This document shows, in pieces, positions 35,058 through 45,545 of a stretch of DNA of 64,000 nucleotides. The translations under genes and the position numbers were made by a program. Source of the stretch: Actinomyces sp. oral taxon 448 str. F0400. GTDB taxonomy: Bacteria; Actinomycetota; Actinomycetes; Actinomycetales; Actinomycetaceae. The DNA lies in NCBI RefSeq assembly GCF_000220835.1, contig NZ_GL985606.1, forward strand, positions 772,376 through 836,375. Reading direction: 5' to 3'. Position 1 is the stretch's first letter. The number at the start of each line of letters is the position of its first letter. The notes under the pieces were generated by a model. It searched no databases. It saw nothing but the letters and a program-made list of their open reading frames with translations, and was not told the DNA's origin.

Positions 35058-35815
35058 CGCCCCCGCCGAGCCGGGACCGGCGGCCCGAGTCCGAGCGCGG
35101 CCCGGTCGACTGGGGCGTGGGGCGCGGCGCGGCGCTGGGCGGGCCGACGCCGGGACAGAGGGCGCGCACGCCTTGGCCGGTGGCCGTGCGGCGTCAGCGT
35201 CTGGCGGGGATCGCCTTCGCCCTGGTGGGGCTGGGCCTGGCGACCTGGTCGGCGATGAACCTGGCGACCAACGCGGAGGCCGGGCGCCTGTGGATCCCGC
35301 CGTGGCTCGTCGTCGTCCTGGCCGGCGCCGGGCTCGTGTCGGCCGCCGGTTACCTGGCCTGGGCCGGGGGCACCGCGGTGCGCGGCGAGGGCGAGCGCTG
35401 GGAGCCGACCGTCCTGGACGCCGCCGCGGGCCTGACCGTGGGCGCGGTCGACGTCGTCGACACTCAGCGCCTCCTGACCGGCGGCGGGGACGCCGATGCG
35501 CGACAGGAGCTGCCCGGTGCCCCGCAGGCCGGGGCACGGGCCCGGGGAGGCGTCGGGCGGGCGGGGTCGGCGCCGCCGCGCGTCGCACTGGACTCGGGGC
35601 CGATCCCGATCATGGGGAGCTCGACCCTCGACCAGAGCGTCCATGCACCGGCGGGCGTGGCCGGAGCCGTCGGCGGTTTCATGCTGGCCTCGGCTGTGGT
35701 GTGCGCCATTCTCGCTCTCGCACTCGGGCCCGCATGGCTGCTGGGGACCGTGTTCCTGGGGACCGGGGGAGTGACCGCCATCCACCTGGCGGGGGACTGG
35801 CTCGGCCGTATCTGA
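35054..35815 (+). CDS. Membrane protein of unknown function (purC downstream 2)
   Basis: 253 residues, not recognised. A proline/arginine-rich start, helices near 50-68, 83-104 and 205-245, and a Gly/Ala/Arg-rich linker between. The overlap with the preceding gene and shared style suggest they work as a pair. The 169 bp to purS carry its promoter and AGGAGG. Confidence 0.55.
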   Translation: MTPPPSRDRRPESERGPVDWGVGRGAALGGPTPGQRARTPWPVAVRRQRLAGIAFALVGLGLATWSAMNLATNAEAGRLWIPPWLVVVLAGAGLVSAAGYLAWAGGTAVRGEGERWEPTVLDAAAGLTVGAVDVVDTQRLLTGGGDADARQELPGAPQAGARARGGVGRAGSAPPRVALDSGPIPIMGSSTLDQSVHAPAGVAGAVGGFMLASAVVCAILALALGPAWLLGTVFLGTGGVTAIHLAGDWLGRI

Positions 35816-35984
35816 TGCCCGCTCGATGCGCCTGCGCCGGTTGCGTCTGCGCGGCTGCGAGCGCGTCCGAAGGTGCTCGGCCGGAGGCGGCGGCCCGAGC
35901 GGGCGGGGCGCGGCGGGTGCTCCACCGGTGCAGCGGGTACGCTGCTACCGGACCCTCTCCCCGCACCCGTACTCAGGAGGATCG

Positions 35985-36239
35985 ATGGGACGCATCGTCG
36001 TCGAGGTCATGCCCAAGCCGGAGATTCTCGACCCTCAGGGCAAGGCGGTCGTGGGGAGCCTCCCGCGCCTGGGGTACGACCAGTTCACCGCGGTGCGTCA
36101 GGGGCGTCGCTTCGAGCTGACCGTGAACGGCCCGGTCACCGACGCCGACCTCGCCGCCGCGAGCGAGGCCGCCTCGAGACTGCTGTCCAACCCGATCATC
36201 GAGGACGTCATCTGCGTGCGCGCCGACGAGGAGGCCTGA
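35985..36239 (+). CDS. purS: PurS, FGAM synthase accessory subunit
   Basis: 84 residues, standard for PurS. It starts [20 protein letters not shown] and holds the RxGRxFEL strand. PurS bridges PurQ and PurL so that ammonia made by PurQ reaches PurL. TCAGGAGG lies before the ATG. The purQ start is 4 bp after its stop. Confidence 0.95.
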   Translation: MGRIVVEVMPKPEILDPQGKAVVGSLPRLGYDQFTAVRQGRRFELTVNGPVTDADLAAASEAASRLLSNPIIEDVICVRADEEA

Positions 36240-36243
36240 GCTG

Positions 36244-36942
36244 ATGACTCGCATTGGCGTCATCACCTTCCCCGGCACTCTCGACGACGTCGACGCCTCC
36301 CGCGCCGTGCGTCTGGCCGGCGCCGAGCCCGTCGGCCTGTGGCACAAGGACGTCGACCTCAGGGGCGTCGACGCCGTCGTCGTCCCCGGCGGGTTCTCCT
36401 ACGGCGACTACCTGCGCTGCGGCGCCATCGCCCGTTTCTCCCCGGTCATGGGGCGGGTCGTGGAGGCCGCCGGCAGGGGCATGCCCGTCCTGGGCATCTG
36501 CAACGGATTCCAGATCCTCACCGAGGCGCACCTGCTGCCCGGCGCCCTCATCCGCAACGATCATCAGACGTTCCTCTGCCGCGAGCAGCGCGTGCGCGTC
36601 GAGTCGACCTCCACGGCGTGGACGAGCCTGTTCGAGATCGGTGATGAGATCACGATTCCGCTCAAGAACGGGGAGGGCAACTTCGTCGTCTCCGCCGGCG
36701 AGCTCGACCGCCTCGAGGGCGAGGGCCTGGTCGTCTTCCGCTACGTCGGAGGCAACCCCAACGGCTCGGCTCACGAGATCGCCGGAGTGCGTAACGCGCG
36801 CGGCAACGTCATCGGCCTCATGCCCCACCCCGAGCACGCCGTCGAGCCCGGCTTCGGCCCCGACTCCGCGGCGGGCTCGCGCACCGGAGTGGACGGTCTG
36901 CGAATCTTCCAGTCGGCGATCAGCTCGCTGGTGGGAGCCTGA
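36244..36942 (+). CDS. purQ: PurQ, FGAM synthase glutaminase subunit
   Basis: A 232-residue class I glutamine amidotransferase. The nucleophile is the Cys of [12 protein letters not shown], with His-Glu in MPHPEHAVE near the C-terminus. It supplies ammonia to PurL for the FGAR to FGAM step. In this window purL is not next but about 2.1 kb away, beyond a divergently read glycosyltransferase gene. Confidence 0.96.
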   Translation: MTRIGVITFPGTLDDVDASRAVRLAGAEPVGLWHKDVDLRGVDAVVVPGGFSYGDYLRCGAIARFSPVMGRVVEAAGRGMPVLGICNGFQILTEAHLLPGALIRNDHQTFLCREQRVRVESTSTAWTSLFEIGDEITIPLKNGEGNFVVSAGELDRLEGEGLVVFRYVGGNPNGSAHEIAGVRNARGNVIGLMPHPEHAVEPGFGPDSAAGSRTGVDGLRIFQSAISSLVGA

Positions 36943-37431
36943 CCGGGCCTGTGGGCAACTCGCCGGCGCTGTGGATAACTGTGGACGGCGGTGGAGGATA
37001 CACCGGCTCCACTGATCGTCGACGGCGGTGCGAGCACGTCCCGGCCGATCTCGTGCCGCTGGCGGATCCGGGTGGGTCCGCCGCGAACCGGGGGGCGTCG
37101 CGGCGGGCCTCCGGTCGGCGTGATATTCGCGTGATCTCAACGGTTGATGGTTCTGATGCGCCCCGGCCGGCCGAGGGCCCCGCGAGAAGGGGGTGAGCGG
37201 GCCGTCGCCCGGGGACCGCTCATGCGGGCGAGGGCGGAGAGGTAGCCACAGCGGCAGCCGCGCGACCGCGCCCCTCCACCACCGCGTGCACAAGCCTGTG
37301 GATGCTTCTTGTGGATAACTCGTGCGCTGTGCCGTGCCGGGAATGCGGAGGCGAAGCGGCCGGCCGATGGGCACGGGCGGCGGGCGTCGAACGCCGTGAA
37401 GCGGGGAGCGGTAGCCGGCCGGGCCCGGTCA
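36943..37431. other. Noncoding region with DnaA-box-like sequences
   Basis: About 490 bp without a supported gene. TGTGGATAA, the exact complement of the TTATCCACA box, occurs at 36970-36978 and 37310-37318. Near matches are TGTGGGCAA (36950-36958), TGTGGACGG (36980-36988) and TGTGGATGC (37297-37305). All five point the same way. No dnaA, dnaN or AT-rich unwinding stretch accompanies them, so this is not read as oriC. Confidence 0.45.
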
Positions 37432-38862
37432 TCAGTCCGCGTGGAGCTCCAGCGCCCGGTCGATGGCGCCGGCCGTCTCGCGCAGGTGGCGGTCGGGGAG
37501 GAACTCCCGACGCACCGATTCGTGCGCCGCCAGCCCCATCTCCCGTGCTCTCTGCGGCAGACGCAGCAGATCGGCGACGGCCTGCGCCCACGTGCTCGCG
37601 TCGGCCGGGTCGACCAGGACCCCGTCGATGCCGTTGACGATCTGGTCCTGGATGCCCCCGACCGCGGAGGCCACGACGGGTGCCTTCTTCCACATCGCCT
37701 CGGCCACTGGCAGACCGAAGGCCTCGACCAGCGAGCGCTGGGTGACGACGTCGGCCACGCGCTGGACGGCGTTGACCACCGTCGCGTTGACCTCCCGGTC
37801 GTAGGTCGGCACCGCGGCGATATGCACTCGGCGCGAGACCGATTCCGGCAGGAGGTCCCACCGGTCGAGCACCTCGCCGAGGTACGCGGCGGCCGCCTCG
37901 TCGCGGTTCGGGTCCGGCTCCGGACCCACGATCAGCAGGTGCGCGTCCCCGGGGAGGGCGGTGAGATTCGTGGCGAAGGCCTCGATGAGCTCCTCGGCGC
38001 CCTTGAGACGGTCCCAGCGGCCCACCTGGGCGATCGTGCGCACTCCGGTCGGCACCGGCAGCCCGGCCCCGGCGAGGGAGGGCATCGAACGGATGGCGTC
38101 CGGGCGGCCGTCCTCGTGCACGAAGGGCACCGCCTCGAAAGGCGGCTCTCCGTCGTAGATCCCCGCCAGGCGGGCCACCGACCAGGCCTCATCCAGGTCG
38201 AGGACCCGGTTCTTGGGGGAGTCCGGGTTGACCGATGGCGCCACCACGACGCACCGCTCCGGTTCGATGAAGGCGGGACGGTACTCCTCACGCGAGACGA
38301 TGACGAGGTCGACGTCCTCCAAGTACCTGTCGAGGAAGGCCCAGGCGCGTTCGGCCGCCACTCCGGACGGACCGCCGCCCAGGTGGCAGCGCCAGATGAC
38401 GGTGAGGCCGGCGCGCTTGAGGGAACGCGCCAGGCCGGCGGTGGGTGGGTCGTGGAGGATGACGACGTCGCCCTCGCGGACGTCCTCGGTGACGTTCTCC
38501 GCGTTCGAGGCCAGAACATGCTCGTAGAGGTCGCGCTGCTTCTCGCCGAGCTTGCCGCCGTCTCCACGATCGCCGTGGATGCCGGCGTGGAGGCGCGCGG
38601 CCACGCGCACGAAGTCGGCGGGTGCGTCCAATGCGAGCCATCGCACGTCAATGCCCAGGCCGAGCGCGTAGCCGACCAGAGGCGCGACCGTCTCGGCGGG
38701 GCCCGATCCCGCTGCGGCCGAAGGCGTCACCGTCCACACGGTGCGTCCCTCGAGCAGAACCCGAGCGGCCTCGATTCCGCCGTTCAGTCGGTGGGAGGCG
38801 ACCTCATCCAGGTGGCTCTCGAGCTCCGACAAGGGCAGGGGGGCGACGTCGATGGTTCTCAT
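37432..38862 (-). CDS. GT4 glycosyltransferase, trehalose-synthase (TreT)-like
   Basis: A 476-residue retaining GT-B glycosyltransferase. The donor-side signature [23 protein letters not shown] with GGIQDQI is clear, and [10 protein letters not shown] and WRCHLG resemble TreT, which makes trehalose from an NDP-glucose and glucose. The exact substrate is not certain. The ATG at 38862 has CAGGAT six bases upstream, a leaderless pattern. It is divergent from purL and separates it from purSQ. Confidence 0.75.
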   Translation of the reverse strand: MRTIDVAPLPLSELESHLDEVASHRLNGGIEAARVLLEGRTVWTVTPSAAAGSGPAETVAPLVGYALGLGIDVRWLALDAPADFVRVAARLHAGIHGDRGDGGKLGEKQRDLYEHVLASNAENVTEDVREGDVVILHDPPTAGLARSLKRAGLTVIWRCHLGGGPSGVAAERAWAFLDRYLEDVDLVIVSREEYRPAFIEPERCVVVAPSVNPDSPKNRVLDLDEAWSVARLAGIYDGEPPFEAVPFVHEDGRPDAIRSMPSLAGAGLPVPTGVRTIAQVGRWDRLKGAEELIEAFATNLTALPGDAHLLIVGPEPDPNRDEAAAAYLGEVLDRWDLLPESVSRRVHIAAVPTYDREVNATVVNAVQRVADVVTQRSLVEAFGLPVAEAMWKKAPVVASAVGGIQDQIVNGIDGVLVDPADASTWAQAVADLLRLPQRAREMGLAAHESVRREFLPDRHLRETAGAIDRALELHAD

Positions 38863-39063
38863 GGCTTGATCCTGCCCCAACTGCGTGTGATGCGAGGCGC
38901 CTTCGGGCGCGGTGTGTCGTGGGAGGGGAGGCTGGGGGATCGGCGTCCACGGCCTGCGCGGCGACGCCGGCTCTGCAGCGGCGCGGGCGGGCCGACGGGC
39001 GGTGCGGGCCGAGCCCCGGGTATCCTCGCATGCGGTCCCACTCCGTCTCACCCGGGAGCACCC

Positions 39064-41472
39064 ATGGCCGTTGAGTCCTCCTCCGAGTCCGTCCGCACGA
39101 GCGATCAGGGCGGATCCGTCGAGCATCCCGACACCACCGGGGACGCTGCCGCCACCCCCGACAGGCAGATGCCCTACCGAGAGCTCGGCCTCAAGGATGA
39201 GGAGTACGCCTCCATCAAGGAGCTGCTCGGACGCCGGCCCACCAGCGCCGAGCTGGCCATGTATTCGGTCATGTGGTCGGAGCACTGCTCCTACAAGAGC
39301 TCGAAGGTGCACCTCGCGCAGTTCGGCGCCAAGGTCACGCCCGAGATGAAGGAGCATCTGCTGGTCGGCATGGGCCAGAACGCCGGCGTCGTCGACATCG
39401 GGGACGGCTGGGCCGTCACCTACAAGGTCGAGTCCCATAACCATCCCAGCTTCGTCGAGCCCTACCAGGGGGCGGCCACCGGCGTGGGCGGGATCGTGCG
39501 CGACATCATCTCCATGGGTGCGCGACCCGTCGCCGTCATGGACCAGTTGCGCTTCGGAGCGACGGATCACCCCGACACGGCCCGCGTCGTCCACGGCGTC
39601 GTGGCAGGCGTCGGCGGTTACGGGAACTGCCTGGGCCTGCCCAACATCGGCGGTGAGACCGAATTCGACCCCTCCTACCAGGAGAACCCGCTCGTCAACG
39701 CCCTGTGCGTGGGCGTGCTGCGCCACGACGACATCCACCTGGCCAGCGCCTCCGGGGCCGGTAACAAGGTCGTTCTCTTCGGCGCGCGCACCGGCGGGGA
39801 CGGCATCGGTGGCGCCTCCATCCTGGCCAGTGAATCCTTCGAGGACGGCATGCCCGCCAAGCGGCCGAGCGTCCAGGTCGGCGACCCCTTCATGGAGAAG
39901 GTCCTCATCGAGTGCTGCCTCGACCTGTTCGCCGGCGGCCTCGTGCTCGGCGTCCAGGACCTGGGGGCCGCGGGCATCTCCTGCGCCACGAGCGAGCTGG
40001 CCTCCAACGGCGACGGCGGCATGCACGTGGATCTGGAGAGGGTCCTCCTGCGCGACCCCACCCTGACCGCTGGTGAGATCCTCATGAGCGAGTCCCAGGA
40101 GCGCATGATGGCCGTCGTCGCCCCCGACAGGCTCGACGACTTCATGGCCGTCATCGACACCTGGGACGTCGAGGCCGCCGTCATCGGGGAGGTTAACGAC
40201 TCGGGGCGGTTGACGATCGACCACTTCGGGCAGCGGATCGTCGACGTCGACCCGCGCACCGTCGCCCACGAGGGGCCCGCCTACGAGCGCCCCTACGCCC
40301 GCCCCTCCTGGCAGGACGAGCTCAACGCCGACTCCTCGGCGCGCCTGGACCGTCCGGCCACCGCCGCCGAGCTCGCCGAGCAGGTGCTCGCCGTCGTCAC
40401 CAGTCCCAACCAGGCCTCGCCGGCCTGGATCACCGACCAGTACGACCGCTTCGTGCGCGGAAACACCGCCCTGGCTCAGCCCGACGACGCCGGCGTCGTC
40501 CGCGTCGACGAGGCCACCGGCCGCGGGATCGCGATCGCCACCGATGCCAATGGACGTTTCACCAAGCTCGACCCGGCGGCCGGCGCCGCCGCGGCCCTGG
40601 CCGAGTCCTACCGCAATGTATGCACCGTGGGGGCGCGTCCTGTGGCGGTCACCGACTGCCTCAACGTCGGCTCTCCGGAGGACCCGGACGCCATGTGGCA
40701 GCTCGTGGAGATCATCACCGGCCTGGCCGACGCCTGCCGGGTCATGGGCGTGCCCGTCACCGGGGGCAACGTCTCGCTGTACAACTCCCACGGCAGGGCC
40801 AAGGGGCTGCCCGACTCCTCCATCAACCCGACGCCGGTCGTCGGGGTCCTCGGCGTCATGGACGACGTGCGCCGCGCCAACCCCTCGGGCTGGTTCGAGG
40901 AAGGGCTGGCGATCCTCGCGCTGGGGACGACTCGCGATGAGCTGGACGGTTCGGCCTGGACCCGCACCATCCACGACCACCTCGGCGGCCTGCCTCCGAG
41001 GGTCGACCTCGAGGCGGAGGCGGCGCTCGGGCGGGTACTGCTCGCTCTGAGCGAGGTGGACGGCCCCGACGGCGAGCGACTCATGCGCGCCGCCCACGAC
41101 ATGTCGACCGGCGGGCTCATTCAGAGCCTCGTCGACTCCGTGCTGCGCCACGGGGTGGGGGCGAGCGTCGACCTGGCCCAGCTGCAGAGCCGTGACGGCG
41201 TCGACGACTTCGCCGCGTTGCTGTCCGAGTCCGGGGCGCGGGCGCTCGTGGCGGTGCCCGAGTGGGCCGTGGCGGCCGTGGCGGCCGCCGCCGAGGCGGA
41301 GGATGTCGCCTGGGCGCGTCTGGGGACGACGGGTGGCGACATGCTCGTGGTCTCCGGCACCGACCTGCTCGCCGAGGGCGCCGAGGCCGGGAGCTCGGCG
41401 GGCGGCCCGCTCGTCCTCGACCTGGCCGAGCTGCGGCGCGGCGTCGAGGGGACGCTGCCGGCGCTGTTCTGA
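39064..41472 (+). CDS. purL: PurL, FGAM synthase large subunit (small type)
   Basis: 802 residues, the PurL type that needs separate PurS and PurQ, slightly long because of a 40-residue Ser/Asp-rich N-terminus. The active site lies around [20 protein letters not shown]; the second half repeats the fold ([26 protein letters not shown]). The ATG at 39064 with GGGAGC upstream marks the start; the reading frame stays open far upstream only because of GC bias. TATCCT at 39021-39026 is a possible -10 box. Confidence 0.96.
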   Translation: MAVESSSESVRTSDQGGSVEHPDTTGDAAATPDRQMPYRELGLKDEEYASIKELLGRRPTSAELAMYSVMWSEHCSYKSSKVHLAQFGAKVTPEMKEHLLVGMGQNAGVVDIGDGWAVTYKVESHNHPSFVEPYQGAATGVGGIVRDIISMGARPVAVMDQLRFGATDHPDTARVVHGVVAGVGGYGNCLGLPNIGGETEFDPSYQENPLVNALCVGVLRHDDIHLASASGAGNKVVLFGARTGGDGIGGASILASESFEDGMPAKRPSVQVGDPFMEKVLIECCLDLFAGGLVLGVQDLGAAGISCATSELASNGDGGMHVDLERVLLRDPTLTAGEILMSESQERMMAVVAPDRLDDFMAVIDTWDVEAAVIGEVNDSGRLTIDHFGQRIVDVDPRTVAHEGPAYERPYARPSWQDELNADSSARLDRPATAAELAEQVLAVVTSPNQASPAWITDQYDRFVRGNTALAQPDDAGVVRVDEATGRGIAIATDANGRFTKLDPAAGAAAALAESYRNVCTVGARPVAVTDCLNVGSPEDPDAMWQLVEIITGLADACRVMGVPVTGGNVSLYNSHGRAKGLPDSSINPTPVVGVLGVMDDVRRANPSGWFEEGLAILALGTTRDELDGSAWTRTIHDHLGGLPPRVDLEAEAALGRVLLALSEVDGPDGERLMRAAHDMSTGGLIQSLVDSVLRHGVGASVDLAQLQSRDGVDDFAALLSESGARALVAVPEWAVAAVAAAAEAEDVAWARLGTTGGDMLVVSGTDLLAEGAEAGSSAGGPLVLDLAELRRGVEGTLPALF

Positions 41473-41556
41473 ACCGGAGCTATCGCCGAGATCGACATTG
41501 CGGGCTGAGGTTGACGACGCCGCCGTCGATCTCGTACAAGAATGTCGACCTCGTGC

Positions 41557-41982
41557 TCATCGCTGCCGCTCGAGGGTCAGCGTGACGTCGTCCTGGGACA
41601 GCGTCATCGTCTCGCCGTCGAGGGAGAGCCTCACCCCCGTGGCGAAGAGTTCGCCCAGCCACTGCTCCTGGGCGCTCAGGGCCGCATCGCACCCTACGAG
41701 GGTCGTTGCGCCGTCGGGCACGGACAGTATGTCGTGGGAGTAGTGCGCGGTCCCGTTGATCGGGTTGCAGCCCGTCCGGATGAGGACATCGCCGCCGTCG
41801 AAGGTCACGGACGGCTCCGACCCGTCCACGAGGTCGCGGCCTTCCACGGCCGTGACGGCCCACGTGCCCTCCGGCAGGCCGTTGCCCGCGCAGCCCGCAG
41901 CGCTCGCGAGCAGCACTCCTGTCAGAAGAGCGAGCAGTCCCGGTCGTGCCGTCGACCTGCTGAACACCGTCTTCGCCGTCAT
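41557..41982 (-). CDS. META-domain (HslJ-like) lipoprotein
   Basis: 141 residues with a lipoprotein signal ending SAAGC (Cys 31), then one META domain: GTWAVTAVEG, VTFDGGDVLIRTGCNPINGTAHY, and a C-terminal strand MTLSQDDVTLTLERQR. META/HslJ proteins occur in secreted or stress-related settings; the role is unknown. The ATG at 41982 is better spaced from GGGAGG than the one at 41985. An imperfect 10-bp stem (41487-41496 with 41525-41534) may terminate purL from the other side. Confidence 0.8.
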   Translation of the reverse strand: MTAKTVFSRSTARPGLLALLTGVLLASAAGCAGNGLPEGTWAVTAVEGRDLVDGSEPSVTFDGGDVLIRTGCNPINGTAHYSHDILSVPDGATTLVGCDAALSAQEQWLGELFATGVRLSLDGETMTLSQDDVTLTLERQR

Positions 41983-42163
41983 CATGGCCTCCCGAACGCG
42001 TCGTCAGTGCAAGACGGTGGTTACAGCGACCCGCCCTCACCGAGCGCCTCAGTCTATGAGGGTCCCCGCCGTCGTGGAAGGGAAGGAGGGCCCGCTTGTC
42101 CGCATCCGCCCGGAGAGTCCCGCGCTCAGCGGATGTTCAGGCTCGCGTGACACGGTGACGACC

Positions 42164-44506
42164 ATGTCTGAGCTCACCGCACTCGACAAGACCGCATGGG
42201 CCGACGCGACCTGGCCGCTCGGCACTCACGTCGACTCCGACGGCGGCGTCACCTTCGCCGTCCACGCCCCCGCCGCCACTCGCCTCCAGCTGGAGATCTA
42301 CCCCGAGGCGCTCGGCGCGACGGCCTCTGCCGCCTTCCTGCCCGCCCGTGGAACCGACGGCGTCTGGCGCGCCCGACTGGGCAGGCTGGAGGCCGGCGCC
42401 CTCGTCGGCTTTCGCGCATGGGGCCAGAACTGGCCCTATGACGAGGCCTGGGCCCCCGGCTCCGCGGCCGGCTTCATCGCCGACCTCGACGAGCAGGGCA
42501 ACCGCTTCAACCCCAACAAGGTCCTCTTCGATCCCTACTCCCGCGAGATCACCCACAACGTCGACACCGACGCCCTGGCGGGGCTCGGCGTCGACGTCGG
42601 CGTCTTCGGCACCGGCGGCGACCTCGTCGACGGCGTGCCCCGCCGTCAGATCGACACCGCCCCCTACGCCCCCAAGGGCGTCGTCGTCGACGAGGAGGCC
42701 GCAGCGGCCGACAAACCGCAGCTGCCGCCCGAACGGGCCATCATCTACGAGACGGGCGTCAGACAGTTCACCGGTCACCCGTCGACGGCCCGTCTGACGG
42801 ACCTGCTCGCCGGCGAGCCTGGTTTCGAAGACGTACCCGACATTCCGGCCGAATATCAGGGCACCTACAGGGGCGCGGGGCTCCTGGCCCCCTATCTCAG
42901 GGCGGCCGGGGTCACTACCATCGAGTTCCTGCCCGTCCACGAGACCAACGCCTCCGAGTCGGCCCGCCCGGGCGCGACCAACGCGTGGGGCTACATGACC
43001 CTGGACTTCTTCGCGCCCAACCGCCAGTACGCGGCAGACAGAAGCCCGGGTGGACCCACCCGCGAGTTCAAGGAGATGGTCTCCGCCTTCCACGCCGCCG
43101 GCATGGAGGTCTACCTCGACGTCGTCTACAACCACACGGCCGAGGGCGGCAACTGGAACGGCGACGTCGCCACCACCGGTTTCACCTCCCTGGGCGGATT
43201 CGCCACCGCCGAGTACTACCAGATGACCGGCGACAAGCGTCTGGTCGACGGCGCCACCGGCACCTCCAACCAGATGAGCTACTCCTCCCCGGCGGCCCGC
43301 CGACTCGTGCTGGACTCGCTGCACTACTGGAGCGCCGTCATGGGGGTCGACGGCTTCCGCTTCGATCTGGCCACCGTGCTGGGGCGACTGCCCGCCGACG
43401 CCGCGCCCGACGATTGGGGCGCCCTCAAGCGCTTCTTCAACGAGCACCCCCTGCTGACCGGCATCGCGGCGCTGGCCGAGGCCGAGAACATCGAGGTCAT
43501 CGCCGAGGCCTGGGACCTGTGGGGCTATGAGGTGGGCAACTTCCCCCGCGGCTGGGGCGAGTGGAACGGCCGCTATCGCGATGCCGTGCGCCGCTTCACC
43601 AAGGGCGACGCGAACACCGCGGACTTCCTCAACATGGTCAACGGCGACTACCACCACTTCGAGGACAACGGCGGCCCGCAGAAGTCCATCAACTTCGTCG
43701 TCGCCCATGACGGCTTCAACCTGGCCGACCTCGTGAGCTACCAGACCAAGGTCAACGACCAGCCCTACCCCTTCGGCCCCTCCGACGGCGGCAGCGACGA
43801 CAACCTGTCCTGGGATTCCGGGGGCGACCAGGGGCTGCGCCGCCAGCGACTGCGCAACCTGTGGACCATCCTCATGTTCTCGCGCGGCGTCCCGATGGTG
43901 GTGGCCGGCGATGAATTCGGCCGCACTCAGAACGGCAATAACAACCCGTGGGCGCTGGACTCCACGGCCATGCGCAACAACTACGCGATGATCGCCACCA
44001 ACGCCCCGCAGCGAGTGGCGGTCGAGGACGGCACCGGCGCCGTCTACCATGACAACCTCGGCGTCTTCGATTCCCCCGGCGAGCGGGTCAACCCCCTGTT
44101 CCGCTTCAGCACCTTCCTCATGCGGTTGCGCGGCCGGCACGCCTGCCTGCACCGGGCGGCCTGGGGGGACCTGGCGGCCGGGGGTGACGACGTCTCCTAC
44201 CTGTTCCTCACGCCCGCCGCCGACGGGGCGCCGCGCGAGGGTGACCGGGCGCTCGCCGTCCACATCGACGCGCCCGACGACGGCTTCCGGCTCATGATCA
44301 ACATGGCTGATACTCCTGTCGACTTTCGCGTGCCCGCTGCTCGCGAGGGGCGCGTGTGGCGGCGTCTGGTCGACACCGCCGTGAGTGCGGAGAGGGAGAG
44401 CAACTGCTGGGCCGAGGGGGAGGGCGCGGCGGTCGCCGACGGCGCCGCCGTTCAGCCGTGGTCGGTCCTCGTGTGGCACGAGGCCGCGCAGCCCGATGCC
44501 GGATGA
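42164..44506 (+). CDS. glgX: GlgX-type glycogen debranching enzyme
   Basis: 780 residues: an isoamylase N-terminal CBM48-like domain (GGVTFAVHAPAATRLQLEIY), then a GH13 barrel with DVVYNHT, VDGFRFDLA (nucleophile Asp), VIAEAWDLWG (acid Glu) and FVVAHDGFN. It hydrolyses alpha-1,6 branches of glycogen or limit dextrins in the cytosol. The ATG at 42164 fits the family start. It is divergent from the META lipoprotein, and its neighbours give no operon context. Confidence 0.88.
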   Translation: MSELTALDKTAWADATWPLGTHVDSDGGVTFAVHAPAATRLQLEIYPEALGATASAAFLPARGTDGVWRARLGRLEAGALVGFRAWGQNWPYDEAWAPGSAAGFIADLDEQGNRFNPNKVLFDPYSREITHNVDTDALAGLGVDVGVFGTGGDLVDGVPRRQIDTAPYAPKGVVVDEEAAAADKPQLPPERAIIYETGVRQFTGHPSTARLTDLLAGEPGFEDVPDIPAEYQGTYRGAGLLAPYLRAAGVTTIEFLPVHETNASESARPGATNAWGYMTLDFFAPNRQYAADRSPGGPTREFKEMVSAFHAAGMEVYLDVVYNHTAEGGNWNGDVATTGFTSLGGFATAEYYQMTGDKRLVDGATGTSNQMSYSSPAARRLVLDSLHYWSAVMGVDGFRFDLATVLGRLPADAAPDDWGALKRFFNEHPLLTGIAALAEAENIEVIAEAWDLWGYEVGNFPRGWGEWNGRYRDAVRRFTKGDANTADFLNMVNGDYHHFEDNGGPQKSINFVVAHDGFNLADLVSYQTKVNDQPYPFGPSDGGSDDNLSWDSGGDQGLRRQRLRNLWTILMFSRGVPMVVAGDEFGRTQNGNNNPWALDSTAMRNNYAMIATNAPQRVAVEDGTGAVYHDNLGVFDSPGERVNPLFRFSTFLMRLRGRHACLHRAAWGDLAAGGDDVSYLFLTPAADGAPREGDRALAVHIDAPDDGFRLMINMADTPVDFRVPAAREGRVWRRLVDTAVSAERESNCWAEGEGAAVADGAAVQPWSVLVWHEAAQPDAG

Positions 44507-44765
44507 TGTCCCGCGCCCGGCGCGAGCACGATGGGGGGGGCGGCCCGTCGCCTCGTCGGAGGCCTCGGGCTGGCGGAATGAGCGCGGGGTGAGCGGGCTC
44601 TCCCGGTCTTGCAGTCGGCACTCGGTGCGATAGGTTCGGAAGCAGTGCGGGAGGCCGTTCGCCGGCCGCCCGCGGGGCGGTCCCCCCGCGCGGCGGGGAG
44701 ACGCCGACGCCACGAACGCCGTCACCTGCCGAGAACCCTCACATCGCACTCTTAGAAGGCTCATA

Positions 44766-45545
44766 GTGTCCGCCACGTCCGCACAGCCCGCTTCTCCCGC
44801 TCTACCCGCAGCCCCGACGACGCATCTGTCCGCCTGGGGCGTGCACACGCTCACCATGTCGGGGCTGGTCTTCGCCTGCCTGGCAATGCTCTCCCTCATC
44901 CACGGCGAGATCGGCTGGATGTGGGCGTGGCTCGCCGTTGCCCTCGTCGTCGACGGAGTCGACGGCACCTTTGCCCGCCACGCCCGCGTCAAGGAGGTCG
45001 TTCCCTGGTTCGACGGCGATGTGCTCGACATCGTTGTCGACTATCTTACGTGGACCTTCGTCCCGGCGCTCTTCATGTACCTGCGGCTGCCGATGGGGCC
45101 CCGGCCGGTGGCCAGCGCTCTGCTCGCAGTCATTCTGACCACCTCGATGTTCTGCTACGCCAACGAGGGCGAGAAGTCGACCGACAACTACTTCGTCGGG
45201 TTCCCCGCGGCATGGAACATCGCCGCCGTCATGCTGTGGGTGCTCGCCACCCCGGGCTGGCTCAATATCGCAGTGACGATCGTCCTGGCCGTTCTGACGC
45301 TGGTGCCGACCCACTACGTCCACCCGGTCCGCGTCAGGCGCTTCCGCCCGGTCAACATCGCTACGGCCCTCGCGTGGATCGGCGGGACCGCCTGGCTCCT
45401 CGTCGTCCACCCGGCGCGTCCGATGGCGGGCCTGGTCCTGTCCGTCGGGGGCGGGCTCTGGCTCCTTCTCGTCGGTGCGCTGCGCTCCGCCCGCGGGGAG
45501 AACGACCCGCTGCGGGCGCCTCATGCGCCAGCCCCCAGGCCCTGA
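44766..45545 (+). CDS. pcs: Phosphatidylcholine synthase
   Basis: A 259-residue membrane protein with about eight helices and a CDP-alcohol phosphotransferase motif DGVDGTFARHARVKEVVP continuing to FDGDVLDIVVDYLTW. The DG(x)2DG(x)2AR...G(x)3D(x)3D core and the following PALFMY and NEGEKSTDNYFVGFPA segments match Pcs, which joins choline directly to CDP-diacylglycerol. GTG start with AGAAGG upstream; the 259 bp before it hold no gene. Its 3' end overlaps the next, convergent gene by 25 bp. Confidence 0.85.
   Translation: MSATSAQPASPALPAAPTTHLSAWGVHTLTMSGLVFACLAMLSLIHGEIGWMWAWLAVALVVDGVDGTFARHARVKEVVPWFDGDVLDIVVDYLTWTFVPALFMYLRLPMGPRPVASALLAVILTTSMFCYANEGEKSTDNYFVGFPAAWNIAAVMLWVLATPGWLNIAVTIVLAVLTLVPTHYVHPVRVRRFRPVNIATALAWIGGTAWLLVVHPARPMAGLVLSVGGGLWLLLVGALRSARGENDPLRAPHAPAPRP

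Noticed and set aside
36943-37431. Chromosomal replication origin
   Set aside because: Despite DnaA-box matches there is no dnaA, dnaN, gyrase or AT-rich unwinding region nearby.
39030-39074. A 14-codon leader peptide ([14 protein letters not shown]) overlapping the purL start
   Set aside because: No ribosome-binding site, no attenuator-like structure, and it overlaps the gene in another frame; best seen as chance.
37309-41472. One very long plus-strand open frame of 1387 codons
   Set aside because: Only the part from 39064 is PurL-like; the rest is antisense to the glycosyltransferase gene and stays open because of GC bias.
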